This document shows, piece after piece, positions 10,494 to 19,416 of a stretch of 41,266 bases of DNA. The position numbers were made by a program, and so were the translations under genes. Location of the stretch: assembly GCA_025359445.1 (NCBI GenBank), contig JANYGB010000040.1, positions 1 through 41,266 of the forward strand. Reading direction: 5' to 3'. Numbering within the stretch: position 1 is the first letter of the stretch; every line of letters begins with the position of its first letter. The notes below the pieces were generated by a model. That model made no database searches, was not told the origin of the DNA, and was given only the letters and a program-made list of their open reading frames with translations. Origin of the DNA: Sphingomonadaceae bacterium. Its GTDB lineage: Bacteria > Pseudomonadota > Alphaproteobacteria > Sphingomonadales > Sphingomonadaceae.

Positions 10494-11687
10494 GTGCGCG
10501 ATTCGGCACGGTGGGCAATTTTGGCGGTCGCAATGACCAACTGCTGGTCGCCGGCCGGGGCAGACATCGTCGTCACCGGCAAGTCGTTAAAGGACACTGC
10601 GGCCAGTCTGGCTGCCTGCCTCGCGCGTCAATGCCCGCCCGATCAGGACGTGGCCGCCAGCGTTGCGCACGCCGAAAACCAGTTTGTTGCGGGCGATTAT
10701 GCCGGGTCACAGCGGACGCTGCATTCCTCGCTCGGGCGCAACCGCAAGCATGGCAAGGCGTACCCGCTCGAGGTTTCGACTCTGCTGCGCGCCAACAGCC
10801 GCGTCGCCGAGCATATGGGCGAGGCCAAGGATTTCCAGCTGTCAGTGCTCGACATGCGCGACACGCTCAAAACGGTCTACGGCGAAAACGACTTCCGTAC
10901 GCTCGTGGCGCAAATCGAAGTTGGCGACAGCCGCGCCAAGCTGGGCTATCCCGATGAGGCCGACAATATCTACGCCGGGGTTGAGGCCCGCGCGCTCGCC
11001 GCCAAGAACTACCGCGTCGCCAGTTTCGCCCGGCTGCGCCGCGCGCTGATTGCGCGAACCCGCTACGATGCCGAAGCCAGCGCCGCAAACCGCGACAAAC
11101 TCAACAGCCAGCTCGATGTGTTGATCGCACAGCCGCTGCCCGGTTCCGGCGATTTCGTGCTCGCCGCGCAAGTGTTGCGCGCGCGTGAGGATCGCAAGTC
11201 CGGATCAAGTGCAAGCACGGATGCGCTGGTGCGCAGCTTTGCGGCCAAAGGCGGCGCGACGCGCCCAGTCCTGCTGTATAGCGAGCCATTAACCAGTATT
11301 GACCCGACGGGTGCAGCGCCCGGCCAGCAAAACCAGCGCGAAGCATGGACCCGCTGGTCGATCAACCGCAACGGGGAATGGATCGATGTCGGGTTTTGGG
11401 TGGGGCAGGATGGCCACGTCAGCGATGCCGAAGTGCTGCGGTCATCGGGCGGGATTGCATGGGCCAAGCCGGTGCTAAGCAACGTCACCCGCCGGATCTA
11501 TGCTCCGCTGCGTAAAGATGCCGATTCCGCGCCGGGGTTCTACATGGTCGAACGCTACACCCTGACTGCTCGGGTCAGTGAAGGCGAGACCGGCACGCAT
11601 TTGCGCACGCGCGAGGCGAGGCCGCGGATCGAAATGCTCAGCTTGACGCCTGATTCTGAAGACGTGCCGCCCGGGCCGAAGAGCTAG
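10494..11687 (+). CDS. Exported protein with TonB-like C-terminal domain
   Basis: The product of about 397 residues is unnamed. A GTG at 10494 is preferred because GAGGAG lies 7–8 bases upstream; it gives a signal-peptide-like N-terminus (MRDSARWAILAVAM, a hydrophobic stretch, then SPAGA). The middle of the protein is helical with repeats resembling TPR helices (FVAGDYAGSQRTLHSSLGRN, LEVSTLLRANSRVAEHMGEAKD). Residues from about 285 on (WTRWSINRNGEWIDVGFWV, DGHVSDAEVLRSSG) resemble the C-terminal fold of TonB energy transducers. No N-terminal TonB transmembrane/Pro-rich spacer is present, so it is more likely a periplasmic protein than a true TonB. The stop codon shares the CTAG palindrome with the convergent ABA4-like gene. 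Confidence 0.75.
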   Translation: MRDSARWAILAVAMTNCWSPAGADIVVTGKSLKDTAASLAACLARQCPPDQDVAASVAHAENQFVAGDYAGSQRTLHSSLGRNRKHGKAYPLEVSTLLRANSRVAEHMGEAKDFQLSVLDMRDTLKTVYGENDFRTLVAQIEVGDSRAKLGYPDEADNIYAGVEARALAAKNYRVASFARLRRALIARTRYDAEASAANRDKLNSQLDVLIAQPLPGSGDFVLAAQVLRAREDRKSGSSASTDALVRSFAAKGGATRPVLLYSEPLTSIDPTGAAPGQQNQREAWTRWSINRNGEWIDVGFWVGQDGHVSDAEVLRSSGGIAWAKPVLSNVTRRIYAPLRKDADSAPGFYMVERYTLTARVSEGETGTHLRTREARPRIEMLSLTPDSEDVPPGPKS

Positions 11688-12136
11688 CTTCGCCCGCGCG
11701 CCCGCGCCCGGCGTTCACGCACGATCAGCCAGGCGAGCAGCCCAACCGGCCCGGCCATGAAGGTTGCCAGCAGGAATGGCAGCTGGACCAATCGCCCGAA
11801 CTGCTTGTTATCGGCGTCGGCTGCGATCCACAGCCCGGTGAACAGATCAAACGCCAGATAATGTGTCCAGCCGATCACCACACCGCCATCGCTGGCAAAC
11901 AAGGCGCGGACGCCCGCAATCGAACCGAACCCGGGCTGACCCGCTCCGGCAGCGCGCACTGGATCGACCGCGCCGGTCAGGAACAACGCGAACGCCACCG
12001 TGTAAGTCAGGCACAGCACCGCCACGCCCAGATACATGATCAGACTGTGCACGGCCGGTTTGCGCGGGGCGGCAGCGAGGAGCAACCAGCCGGCTATCGC
12101 CAGCAGGTTGGTCGCGGTGAATAGAACGCTCCACAT
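11684..12136 (-). CDS. ABA4-like (DUF4281) membrane protein
   Basis: The 150-residue product has four predicted membrane helices and matches the ABA4-like family by its central signature GWTHYLAFDLFTGLWIAADAD. In plants ABA4 takes part in neoxanthin formation; bacterial homologues, common in carotenoid-bearing alphaproteobacteria, have no proven role. The C-terminus is a basic tail (RERRARARGRS). The start overlaps the stop of the upstream membrane gene as TAATG, indicating translational coupling. Both genes lie at the end of the glycine-cleavage operon on the same strand, so they may share its riboswitch-controlled transcript. Confidence 0.82.
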   Translation of the reverse strand: MWSVLFTATNLLAIAGWLLLAAAPRKPAVHSLIMYLGVAVLCLTYTVAFALFLTGAVDPVRAAGAGQPGFGSIAGVRALFASDGGVVIGWTHYLAFDLFTGLWIAADADNKQFGRLVQLPFLLATFMAGPVGLLAWLIVRERRARARGRS

Positions 12137-12657
12137 TATGAAAAAACTTCAGGGTGCGGCGGGACAGCCTTTGATCGCTGCCACAGGGTCCAGCGCATCA
12201 GCAGGACCATGGCAAGGGCAAAAGCCATCAGCCCGTCGGTGACCAACAAGGCCTCGGGCGGGAAATGACCGCTCGCATCAGCGCCCGGACTGCCGCCCAG
12301 CTCGTAAGCCAGCAGACGGCGCGCAATGAGAATGCCGAGCAGAAAGATCAGCGCTGCGGGGGACTGACGGATCAGCATCTTGCCCGTCTGCGGATCGCGT
12401 TCGAGATGCATCCATTGCCCCCGCTTGATGCCTGCCAGCGCGCCGATTATCAGCGCAAACCCAATGATCAGCCAACCCACCAGGCTGGGCGGGAAGGTGA
12501 CCAGAAAGAAAGCTACAGCCGCCGCAAGCAGCGCCGGCATCATCCACAAGCGGCTGGAGTTAAACGGCCGCGGCTTGTTCATGTTGCGAAAACGCAGCGC
12601 GAAGACGATGCCAATCATCAGGAATGGCAGCACGCTTTGCAATAGTTTCGGATCCAT
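12136..12657 (-). CDS. Membrane protein, CcdC/DUF1453-like
   Basis: The 173-residue product is a multi-pass membrane protein with about five hydrophobic segments (LLQSVLPFLMIGIVFALRF, LWMMPALLAAAVAFFLVTF and others). The pattern RFRNMNKPRPF after the first helix, then a GxxxG-like helix and RDPQTGKMLIRQSP, recalls the CcdC/DUF1453 group, but this assignment is tentative. No catalytic motif is visible. It lies 15 bp downstream of gcvPB and its stop overlaps the ABA4-like start, so it is very probably in the gcv transcript. The ATG at 12657 gives a natural N-terminus (MDPKLLQS). Confidence 0.65.
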   Translation of the reverse strand: MDPKLLQSVLPFLMIGIVFALRFRNMNKPRPFNSSRLWMMPALLAAAVAFFLVTFPPSLVGWLIIGFALIIGALAGIKRGQWMHLERDPQTGKMLIRQSPAALIFLLGILIARRLLAYELGGSPGADASGHFPPEALLVTDGLMAFALAMVLLMRWTLWQRSKAVPPHPEVFS

Positions 12658-12672
12658 CGCCCGGCCCCCTTA

Positions 12673-14246
12673 TTAGCCCAAATCACCCCGCCAAGCCAAA
12701 ACCGGCTTGCGCGCGGCCTGGGTTTCATCAAGCCGGCGGCGCGGCGCGAAATGCGGCGCGCTCTTGAGGCTCGTATCGCCCGCCTTGGCGCGCTGTGCAA
12801 GGCTGCGCAGCGAACCGATGAAGCGGTCGAGCCCGGCTTTGCTTTCGGTCTCGGTCGGTTCGACCAGCATCGCGCCGTGGACTACCAGCGGGAAATAGAC
12901 CGTCATCGGGTGGAAACCCTCGTCGATCAGTCCCTTGGCGATGTCGAGCGTTGAAAAGCCCTCGGGCAGGTTATCATCGCTGAACAGCGCTTCGTGCATA
13001 CACGGCCCCGCTCCGCCGAACGGCGCATCGAGCACATCGTCAAGACTGCGGAGCACGTAGTTGGCGTTGAGCACCGCGTCTTCCGCCACCTGTCGCAAAC
13101 CATCTGCACCATGGCTCAGGATATAAGTCAGCGCGCGGGTGAACATACCCATCTGGCCATGGAACGCCGCCATCCGCCCAAACGACTGTGGATGCCGCTC
13201 GCCGGCTGTTTCTTCCTCCACCAGCGTCAGGTGCCCGTCCTCGAACAGTTCGGTAAAAGGGATTGGGCCATAGGGACACAGCGCCTTGGACAGCACCACC
13301 GGCCCTGAACCTGGCCCCCCGCCGCCGTGCGGGGTGGAGAAGGTCTTGTGCAGGTTGATGTGCATTGCATCGATGCCAAGGTCGCCGGGGCGGACCTTGC
13401 CGACGATCGCGTTGAAGTTGGCGCCGTCGCAATAGACATAGCCGCCCGCCGCATGAACCGCGTCGGAGATCGCTTTCATGTCGCGCTCGAACAGACCGCA
13501 GGTGTTGGGGTTGGTGATCATCACCCCCGCACATCCGGCCCGAGCCGAGCCGTCAGCGCCGCCAGATCGACGCGTCCTTCGGCAGTCGCGGGGATGTTCT
13601 CGATGCTGAAGCCGGCGAAGGCGGCGGTCGCGGGATTGGTGCCGTGCGCGCTTTCGGGGACGAGCATGACAGTGCGGTCTTCGCCGCGCGCCGTAATCGC
13701 CGCCTTGATGCACAGCACCCCGCACAGCTCGCCATGCGCGCCGGCCTTGGGGGTCATGGCAACGCCCTGCATCCCGGTCAGCGTGATCAGCCAGTGCGCC
13801 AGTTCGTTGATGACCTTTAGGCCGCCCTGCACTGTCTGCACCGGCTGGAGCGGATGGATGTCGGCAAACCCGGCCATCCGCGCAACCTTCTCGTTAAGCC
13901 GCGGGTTGTGCTTCATCGTGCACGATCCCAGCGGGAACGGCCCGAGATCGATCGCGTAATTCTGGCGGCTGAGCCGGGTGTAGTGGCGCACGGTTTCAGG
14001 CTCGGTCAACCCGGGCAGCGCGGGCGCGGCCTTGCGCAGGAAACCGGACAGCGCGGTCAGCGGTTCAAGCTCGGGCTCGTCGATGTCCACGCCCGTCGCG
14101 TCGAACCGGCCCAACTCGAAAATCAGCTCCTCTTCGAGCATCAAGGCGCGATCGCCGCTGTGGGTGAGGTGCGGCGCGTCCTCGTGGTCGGGGTGCTGGG
14201 CCGGGCCCATCTCGGGGCGCCAGCCGGCGGCGTTGGTCGCGGTCAT
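12673..14246 (-). pseudogene. gcvPB: Glycine dehydrogenase subunit 2 (P-protein), frameshifted
   Basis: The gene encodes the PLP-binding half of the split glycine decarboxylase (P-protein), which releases CO2 from glycine and passes the aminomethyl group to GcvH. The N-terminal frame ([20 protein letters not shown]… to RLGPDV) is open from 14246 to about 13530. The remainder, from AGVMITNPNTCGLFERDMKA to the stop at 12673, is in a different frame. Adding one C (plus strand) near 13530 restores RLGPDVAGVMITNPNT and a product of about 524 residues, the normal length. The PLP lysine is in INLHKTFSTPHGGGG at about residue 300. The lesion is a single-base loss beside a run of five C; it may be a true mutation or a sequencing error. 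The start overlaps the gcvPA stop by 4 bp. Confidence 0.9.
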
Positions 14247-15601
14247 GCCAGCACTCCTTCAAGGGCCGTGGCCAGAGCTTCGATATCCTCGGCTGTGGTG
14301 CATTCGGTCGCGGTGACCAGCAGGCCGTTAGCGAGCTCGCCCGCCGCCGGATATAGCCGCCCGAGCGAAACCCCGCCCAGTACCTTTTGCTCCGCCAGTT
14401 CGCGCACCACGTCGCGTGCATCGCGCGGCAGGACCACGGTAAATTCATTGAAGTAGGCGGTGTTGAGCACCGACACACCCGGCACTTGCGCCAGCCGCAT
14501 GGCCGCTTGCTGCGCGCGTGCGTGGTTGACCCGCGCGAGTTTGGCGAGGCCCGTCCCGCCGAGCAAGGTCATGTGAACACTGAAAGCCAGCGCGCACAGC
14601 CCGGCATTGGTGCAGATATTGCTGGTCGCCTTCTCGCGCCGGATATGCTGCTCGCGGGTCGAGAGGGTCAGCACGAAGCCGCGCTTGCCCTCAGCATCGA
14701 CCGTTTCGCCGCACAGCCGCCCGGGCATCTGCCGCACGAATTTCTCGCGGCAACCGAACAGCCCGAGGTATGGCCCGCCGAACTGCAGCCCGACGCCGAT
14801 CGACTGGCCCTCGCCCACCACGATATCGGCACCCAGATTGCCCGGCGCTTCAAGCAAGCCAAGCGCGACCGGCTCGGTCACCACCGCCACCAGCAGCGCG
14901 CCCTTGGCATGCGCGGCTTCGGCAATCGCGGCGAGATCGGGGATGCGGCCAAGGATATCGGGATATTGCACCACCACACATGAAGTCTGGTCGTCAATCG
15001 CCGCGATCAGCCCGGCGGTGTCGGCATCGGCCTCCAGCTTGGGGGTGCGGTAATCGATCGTGTCGCCGGTAAACTTGGCCATCGTCGCCACGGTTGCGGC
15101 GTAATGCGGATGGAGCCCGCGGCACAACACCGCACGGCTGCGCTTGGTCACCCGCCCCGCCATCGCCACGGCTTCCCAGCACGCGGTCGAGCCATCATAC
15201 ATCGAGGCATTGGCGATCTCGGTCCCGAACAGCCGCGCCACTTGAGTCTGGAATTCGAACAGCACCTGCAGCGTGCCCTGCGCGATTTCGGGCTGGTACG
15301 GGGTGTAAGCGGTGAGGAACTCGCCCCGCTGGATCAGGTGATCGACCGAGGCCGGGATGTGATGCCGGTATGCCCCTGCTCCGAGAAAGAACGGTGCGGC
15401 CCCCGCGCTGAGGTTCTGCGCCGCCAGCGCACCCATATGCCGCTCGACCGCCATCTCGCTGGCGTGCATCGGCAGGCCGGAGATCGGGCCAGACAGCCGC
15501 GCTTCGGCGGGGACATCGACGAACAGGTCATCGATCGTCGCAGCGCCGATCACGCCGAGCATTTCGGTGCGGTTGTCCTGAGTCAGGGGCAGGTAGCGCA
15601 T
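14243..15601 (-). CDS. gcvPA: Glycine dehydrogenase subunit 1 (P-protein)
   Basis: This is the other half of the split P-protein of the glycine cleavage system, which forms an alpha2beta2 enzyme with GcvPB in the cytoplasm. The 452-residue product starts [19 protein letters not shown] and contains the blocks [34 protein letters not shown] and [14 protein letters not shown], all typical of this subunit. AAGGA lies 5–6 bases before the ATG. It follows gcvH after a 108 bp gap that contains a palindromic repeat, and overlaps the gcvPB start as ATGA. This copy looks intact. Confidence 0.96.
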   Translation of the reverse strand: MRYLPLTQDNRTEMLGVIGAATIDDLFVDVPAEARLSGPISGLPMHASEMAVERHMGALAAQNLSAGAAPFFLGAGAYRHHIPASVDHLIQRGEFLTAYTPYQPEIAQGTLQVLFEFQTQVARLFGTEIANASMYDGSTACWEAVAMAGRVTKRSRAVLCRGLHPHYAATVATMAKFTGDTIDYRTPKLEADADTAGLIAAIDDQTSCVVVQYPDILGRIPDLAAIAEAAHAKGALLVAVVTEPVALGLLEAPGNLGADIVVGEGQSIGVGLQFGGPYLGLFGCREKFVRQMPGRLCGETVDAEGKRGFVLTLSTREQHIRREKATSNICTNAGLCALAFSVHMTLLGGTGLAKLARVNHARAQQAAMRLAQVPGVSVLNTAYFNEFTVVLPRDARDVVRELAEQKVLGGVSLGRLYPAAGELANGLLVTATECTTAEDIEALATALEGVLA

Positions 15602-15614
15602 TGTGTTCCTTCAT

Positions 15615-15705
15615 CGTCGTCCCCGGCTCGACCGGGGACCGCTGGAGTTTTGCGCCGACGTTTCGTTGTGAACGCCAGCGGTCCCGGATCAAGTCCGGGA
15701 CGACG
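15615..15705. repeat. Palindromic repeat between gcvH and gcvPA
   Basis: Arms of about 31 bp at 15615–15645 and 15675–15705 are inverted copies (CGTCGTCCCCGGCTCGACCG against its imperfect complement ending GTCCGGGACGACG). They are separated by about 29 bp. It is the same family as the element at 17498–17587, sharing the outer CGTCRTCCC and inner CCAGCGGTCCC blocks. It lies inside the gcv operon and would form a hairpin in the mRNA upstream of the gcvPA ribosome binding site. Confidence 0.88.
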
Positions 15706-15709
15706 TCAA

Positions 15710-16081
15710 TTACAGCCCAGCCACAAATTCATCATAGGCCGCCCGGTCCATCAGACCCTCCAGCTCACCTGCATCGGCCAAAGTCAGCCGGAACAGCCAG
15801 CCGCCTTGCTCGGGATCGGTGTTGACCAGCTCGGGCTCGCCTTCGAGCGCGGCGTTGGCTTCGGTCACCGTGCCGCTGACCGGCGCGTAAACGTCCGAAG
15901 CAGCCTTGACGCTGTCGACCACGCAGGGCGCATCGCCTTTTTTAAGCGTGGAACCCGCTTCGGGCAGTTCGACGAAGGTGATGTCGCCCAGCTGGCCTTG
16001 TGCGTAATCGGTAATGCCGACGGTGCCGGTGGTCCCGTCACTGTCGATCCATTCGTGGTCCTGAGTGTAATACAGCGGCAT
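15710..16081 (-). CDS. gcvH: Glycine cleavage system H protein
   Basis: This is the lipoyl carrier that shuttles the aminomethyl group between the P, T and L proteins. The 123-residue product has the N-terminal YYTQDHEWI motif, GITDYAQGQLGDITFVELPE, and the lipoylation site VVDSVKAASDVYAPVSG with Lys at about residue 59. Length and motif order are standard. The ATG at 16081 is preceded by GAGGAG, which overlaps the TGA stop of gcvT, so translation is probably coupled. It is the second gene of the riboswitch-led operon. Confidence 0.97.
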   Translation of the reverse strand: MPLYYTQDHEWIDSDGTTGTVGITDYAQGQLGDITFVELPEAGSTLKKGDAPCVVDSVKAASDVYAPVSGTVTEANAALEGEPELVNTDPEQGGWLFRLTLADAGELEGLMDRAAYDEFVAGL

Positions 16082-16092
16082 GGAAAAGCTCC

Positions 16093-17220
16093 TCAGCGGT
16101 GATAGCGATGGGGGACAAAGGGCAGCGGTGTGACGGTGGCGGCAAGGCGCTTGCCCCGCACCTCGATTTCCAGCGCGGTGCCGGGGGCGGTATGCGCGGT
16201 GGTGACATAAGCAGTGGCGATCGGCGCTTCGAGGCTGGGAGAGAACCCGCCTGAGGTCAGCACGCCAACTTTCTGATCGCCGGCAAAAACGTCAGCACCC
16301 TCGCGTGCGGCCTGGCGCCCTTCGAGCGTCAGTCCAACCCATTTGCGCGGCGCGCCACCGGCCAACTCGCGCAGCACGCGGTCCGCACCAAGGAACCCGC
16401 CTTCAGTCCGACGTCGCTTGTTGATCGCGAAGTTCAATCCCGCCTCAATCGCGCTGGTATCAGGGCCAAGGTCATGCCCGTAAAGCGGCAGCCCGGCTTC
16501 GAGCCGCAAGGAATCGCGCGCGCCAAGGCCGATCGGCTTAACCTCTGGCTCACCGCACAACAGGTCGGCAATCCCTGTTGCAGCGTCGGCGGGGAGCGAG
16601 ATTTCGAAACCATCCTCGCCGGTGTAGCCCGAGCGGCTGATCGTCACCGACGCGCCGCCCAATTCGAACAACCCGAACCGCATGAAGGTGAGCGCGGAGA
16701 GCGGATATTCGCCGCTCACATGGCGTTCGAGCGCGGCGAAAGCGTCCGGCCCCTGCAACGCCAGCAGCGCGCGGTCGTCCAGATGGTTGAGCGTAATCGC
16801 GTCGGGCAGATGCTCGCGCAAGTGAGCAAGATCATCCCACTTTGTCGCGCCGTTGACCACCACGTAAAGGCTTTCGGGCCAGCGTGAAACCATGAGGTCG
16901 TCGAGCACGCCGCCGGTCTCATCGAGCAGCAACGAATAACGCTGCATCCCCAGTTTGAGCGTGCTCAGATCAATCGGCAAGACCGCCTCGACCGCCGCAT
17001 CAAGGCCTTCGCCCGACAATTCGAGCTGGCCCATGTGCGACACGTCGAACAGCCCGGCATGGCCGCGCGTCCACAGATGCTCGGCGATGATGCCTTCATA
17101 CTGAACCGGCATGTGATAGCCCGCAAACTCGACCATCCGGCCGCCGCGCTCGCGGTGCCAGGCATCGAGCGGCAGCACTTCGATTTCGAGTTCTTCGAAT
17201 TGATCGTCGTCTTCAGACAC
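16093..17220 (-). CDS. gcvT: Glycine cleavage system aminomethyltransferase (T protein)
   Basis: This enzyme transfers the methylene group from the H-protein-bound intermediate to tetrahydrofolate, releasing ammonia. The product of about 375 residues shows LDAWHRERGGRMVEFAGYHMPVQYEG, LFDVSHMGQLELSG, the folate-region block SRSGYTGEDGFEISLP, and the C-terminal EAPIATAYVTTAHTAPGT. The GTG at 17220 is preferred because GGAG lies about 9 bases upstream; a TTG at 17244 is in frame but lacks a ribosome binding site. It is the first gene after the tandem glycine riboswitch. Confidence 0.95.
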   Translation of the reverse strand: MSEDDDQFEELEIEVLPLDAWHRERGGRMVEFAGYHMPVQYEGIIAEHLWTRGHAGLFDVSHMGQLELSGEGLDAAVEAVLPIDLSTLKLGMQRYSLLLDETGGVLDDLMVSRWPESLYVVVNGATKWDDLAHLREHLPDAITLNHLDDRALLALQGPDAFAALERHVSGEYPLSALTFMRFGLFELGGASVTISRSGYTGEDGFEISLPADAATGIADLLCGEPEVKPIGLGARDSLRLEAGLPLYGHDLGPDTSAIEAGLNFAINKRRRTEGGFLGADRVLRELAGGAPRKWVGLTLEGRQAAREGADVFAGDQKVGVLTSGGFSPSLEAPIATAYVTTAHTAPGTALEIEVRGKRLAATVTPLPFVPHRYHR

Positions 17221-17255
17221 AGGGCAAGGCTCCGCACAGGACAAAAACTGTCTCG

Positions 17256-17452
17256 TGCCCCCTCTGTCACGGAAACCTGAGAGCTTTCCCCGGGCAATCG
17301 ACCCAGGTTACCCCTTCGGCGGCCCCCGCATGATCGCGGAAACACTTTCCAGAGCGTCGCTATCGACCCACGCGGTCCATTTGCCTGAGAGATTCCGGGG
17401 CGGTTGCTCCTTCGGCGCCTGATGACGAATCATCAAGGCTCTCCCGCGCGAT
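17256..17452 (-). ncRNA. Tandem glycine riboswitch upstream of gcvT
   Basis: On the minus strand two glycine-aptamer cores occur in series, as in classic gcvT leaders. The 5' aptamer has GCGCCGAAGGAGCAA (17404–17418) and CTCTCAGGC (17383–17391). The 3' aptamer has GCCGCCGAAGGGGTAA (17308–17323) and CTCTCAGG (17276–17283). GGGAGAGCC near 17437–17446 starts the first aptamer. The gcvT start lies about 36 bases after the second aptamer, so glycine would turn on the cleavage operon in cis, either at transcription termination or at initiation of translation. No obvious T-tract terminator is visible between aptamer 2 and gcvT, which favours translational control. Confidence 0.93.
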
Positions 17453-17497
17453 CAGCGACACTGGCGGGATGACTGGGCGGCGCACGTATGTCAATTC

Positions 17498-17587
17498 GTC
17501 ATCCCCGCGAAAGCGGGGATCGCTGCCCAATTTTCGCAACATGAGAGCAATGCGGCCAGCGGTCCCCGGTCAAGCCGGGGGATGACG
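17498..17587. repeat. Palindromic repeat at the dGTPase-operon 3' end
   Basis: Inverted arms lie at about 17498–17525 (CGTCATCCCCGCGAAAGCGG) and 17556–17587 (ending GCCGGGGGATGACG). It belongs to the same family as 15615–15705. It sits immediately after the stop of the NAD(P)-binding gene and just upstream of the riboswitch, so a transcript from the racemase–dgt operon would end in this hairpin. No T-tract follows, so it is not a standard intrinsic terminator. It could stabilise the mRNA 3' end. Confidence 0.87.
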
Positions 17588-17588
17588 A

Positions 17589-18266
17589 TCACCCCGCCCG
17601 GCTCGCCGCCCGCAAAATCGCGTCGTGTTCAAACACGAACCGCCCGGCCATTTTCTCGCGGGTCAGCCCGACAATCGCGCGGGCGACCACATCGGCCTTG
17701 ATCGAGCGGTACTTAGCATAGGCACCGTGCAGCGCCAGATCCAGCAACGGGCTGGCCATCATGCCAAGCTTTTCAGCCGGGCGGAGCTCTTCACGTGGCC
17801 CCCGCAGCAGGCCGGGGCGCAGCAGATCGAGCCGGGGCAGCCCGACCTTGCCGAGTTTTTGTTCGACCTCGCCTTTGACCCGCAGGTAAAAGTTCTTGGC
17901 CGCCGGATCGGCCCCGACCGACGAGATCGCGATCATCTGGCGCATACCTGCCGTTTTGGCCGCCTTGGCGCAATCAAGCACCAGCGTCTCATCAACCGCG
18001 CGAAACGCCGCCTCGTCCTTGCCCGATTTGCGCCAGGTCGTGCCCAGTGCCGAAACCAGCACATCGGCGTTGGTTGCGGCGATGGCATCGGCCCAGTTGG
18101 CCGGATCAGCGAGCAGCACTTCCATCCTTGCGCCGGGCGGCAATTGCAATTCGCGCCGTGCCACCGCGACGATGCGCAGATCCGGCCGGCCCACCGCGAG
18201 GCGGATCAGGCTCATGCCGATCAAGCCCGAAGCGCCAACCAACGCGATCCGCGTCACCTTAGACAT
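17589..18266 (-). CDS. NAD(P)-binding atypical short-chain dehydrogenase-like protein
   Basis: The 225-residue product is a Rossmann-fold protein of the NAD(P)H-binding group (HTATIP2/NmrA-like). The N-terminal dinucleotide motif is RIALVGASGLIGMSLIRLAV, with GxSGxxG spacing. VVAVARRELQLP follows beta-2, and MIAISSVGADPAAKNFYLRVKGEVE resembles the YxxxK region, the Tyr–Arg–Val–Lys order being an atypical active site. Substrate is unknown. It overlaps the dGTPase gene by 8 bp, so it is the last gene of that operon. Confidence 0.85.
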   Translation of the reverse strand: MSKVTRIALVGASGLIGMSLIRLAVGRPDLRIVAVARRELQLPPGARMEVLLADPANWADAIAATNADVLVSALGTTWRKSGKDEAAFRAVDETLVLDCAKAAKTAGMRQMIAISSVGADPAAKNFYLRVKGEVEQKLGKVGLPRLDLLRPGLLRGPREELRPAEKLGMMASPLLDLALHGAYAKYRSIKADVVARAIVGLTREKMAGRFVFEHDAILRAASRAG

Positions 18267-19416
18267 GGCGGAGGTCCTCAGGAGTTTCCCCGTAAATCCG
18301 CGCGTGCGCGGCGATGGCGTAGCGGTCGGTCATCCCGGCGATGAAATCGGCAATGTGGCGGCTGCGCGCAGGTTCTTCGGCTGGAACCCGCCCCGCCCAG
18401 CCCGGTTCCATCAATGCCGGATCCTGCGCGTAAGCAGCGTAGAGCTCAGCCGTGACCGCGCGGGCGCGGCCCGCAGTGTGCAGCTGCTGCGGGTGGTGGT
18501 ACAAATTGTCATACATGAACGCTTTCAGGCGGTGTTCCTGCTCAGCCAGAGGTGCCGAAAACGCCACGCTGGCCCGCCCGGCACCGCGCACGGCCTCGGC
18601 CGATCCGAAGTCCTTCACCCGCACCGAAGTTTCGCCGATCACGTCGTTGACCATCAGACCGATCTGCCCGCGCACCAGCTCGCGCAAGCGCCGGTCTTGC
18701 GGAGCGGAAGGAAACTTGCGTTCGATCGCGCGCCATTGGTCAGCGACGAAATCTAGCGTCAGCAACTGGTCCAGTTCGAGGAACCCGGCGCGCAGCCCAT
18801 CGTCGATATCGTGATTGTCGTAGGCAATGTCGTCAGCCAGTGATGCGACCTGCGCCTCAAGGCTGGGCCAGGTGGTCAGGTCCAGCGGATAGGCCGCATC
18901 GAGTTCGGCCAGCGCCCACGGCACCATCCCCAGCGGTCCGTTGTGCTTGGCGAGGCCTTCCAGCACCTCCCAGCTGAGGTTCAGCCCGTTGTGCTCACAG
19001 TATGGGCTTTCCAGCCGCATCAGCACCCGGAGGCAATGCGCGTTGTGATCGAACCCGCCCCATTTCATCAGCGCATTATCGAGCGCGTCCTCGCCCGCAT
19101 GGCCGAACGGCGGGTGGCCGATGTCGTGCGCGAGGCACAGCGCCTCGGTCAGGTCTTCGTCGATCCCCAGCGCGCGGGCGATCACCCGGCCGATCTGCGC
19201 AACTTCAAGGCTGTGCGTCAGCCGGACCCGGTAATGATCGCCATCGGGGGCGACGAACACCTGGGTCTTGTGGCGCAAGCGGCGGAAGGCGATCGAGTGC
19301 ACGATCCGGTCGCGGTCACGCTGCCAGGCGCTGCGCGGACCGCGCGCCAGCGCTGCCTCAAGCGGAAATTCACGCCCGCGCGATTGGGTTGGATCGCTGG
19401 CGTAGGGTGCGATCAA
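18259..19416 (-). CDS. dgt: dGTP triphosphohydrolase-like protein (HD domain)
   Basis: The 385-residue product hydrolyses deoxynucleoside triphosphates to the nucleoside and triphosphate, controlling dNTP pools. The HD metal site is LCLAHDIGHPPFGHAGEDAL (His97, Asp98). Other metal ligands expected for the family are in RLTHSLEVAQIGR (His68) and VASLADDIAYDNHDIDDGLR. The N-terminal SIAFRRLRHKTQVF is also typical. It is the shorter, 'type 2' form, for which substrate range is usually broader than dGTP. It overlaps the racemase gene by 4 bp and the NAD(P)-binding gene by 8 bp. Confidence 0.93.
   Translation of the reverse strand: MIAPYASDPTQSRGREFPLEAALARGPRSAWQRDRDRIVHSIAFRRLRHKTQVFVAPDGDHYRVRLTHSLEVAQIGRVIARALGIDEDLTEALCLAHDIGHPPFGHAGEDALDNALMKWGGFDHNAHCLRVLMRLESPYCEHNGLNLSWEVLEGLAKHNGPLGMVPWALAELDAAYPLDLTTWPSLEAQVASLADDIAYDNHDIDDGLRAGFLELDQLLTLDFVADQWRAIERKFPSAPQDRRLRELVRGQIGLMVNDVIGETSVRVKDFGSAEAVRGAGRASVAFSAPLAEQEHRLKAFMYDNLYHHPQQLHTAGRARAVTAELYAAYAQDPALMEPGWAGRVPAEEPARSRHIADFIAGMTDRYAIAAHARIYGETPEDLRHV

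Noticed and set aside
15104..16102. Plus-strand open frame of 332 codons opposite gcvPA/gcvH
   Set aside because: Spans two conserved genes on the opposite strand and a palindromic repeat.
17360..17542. Minus-strand open frame of 60 codons
   Set aside because: Lies within the palindromic repeat and the glycine riboswitch.
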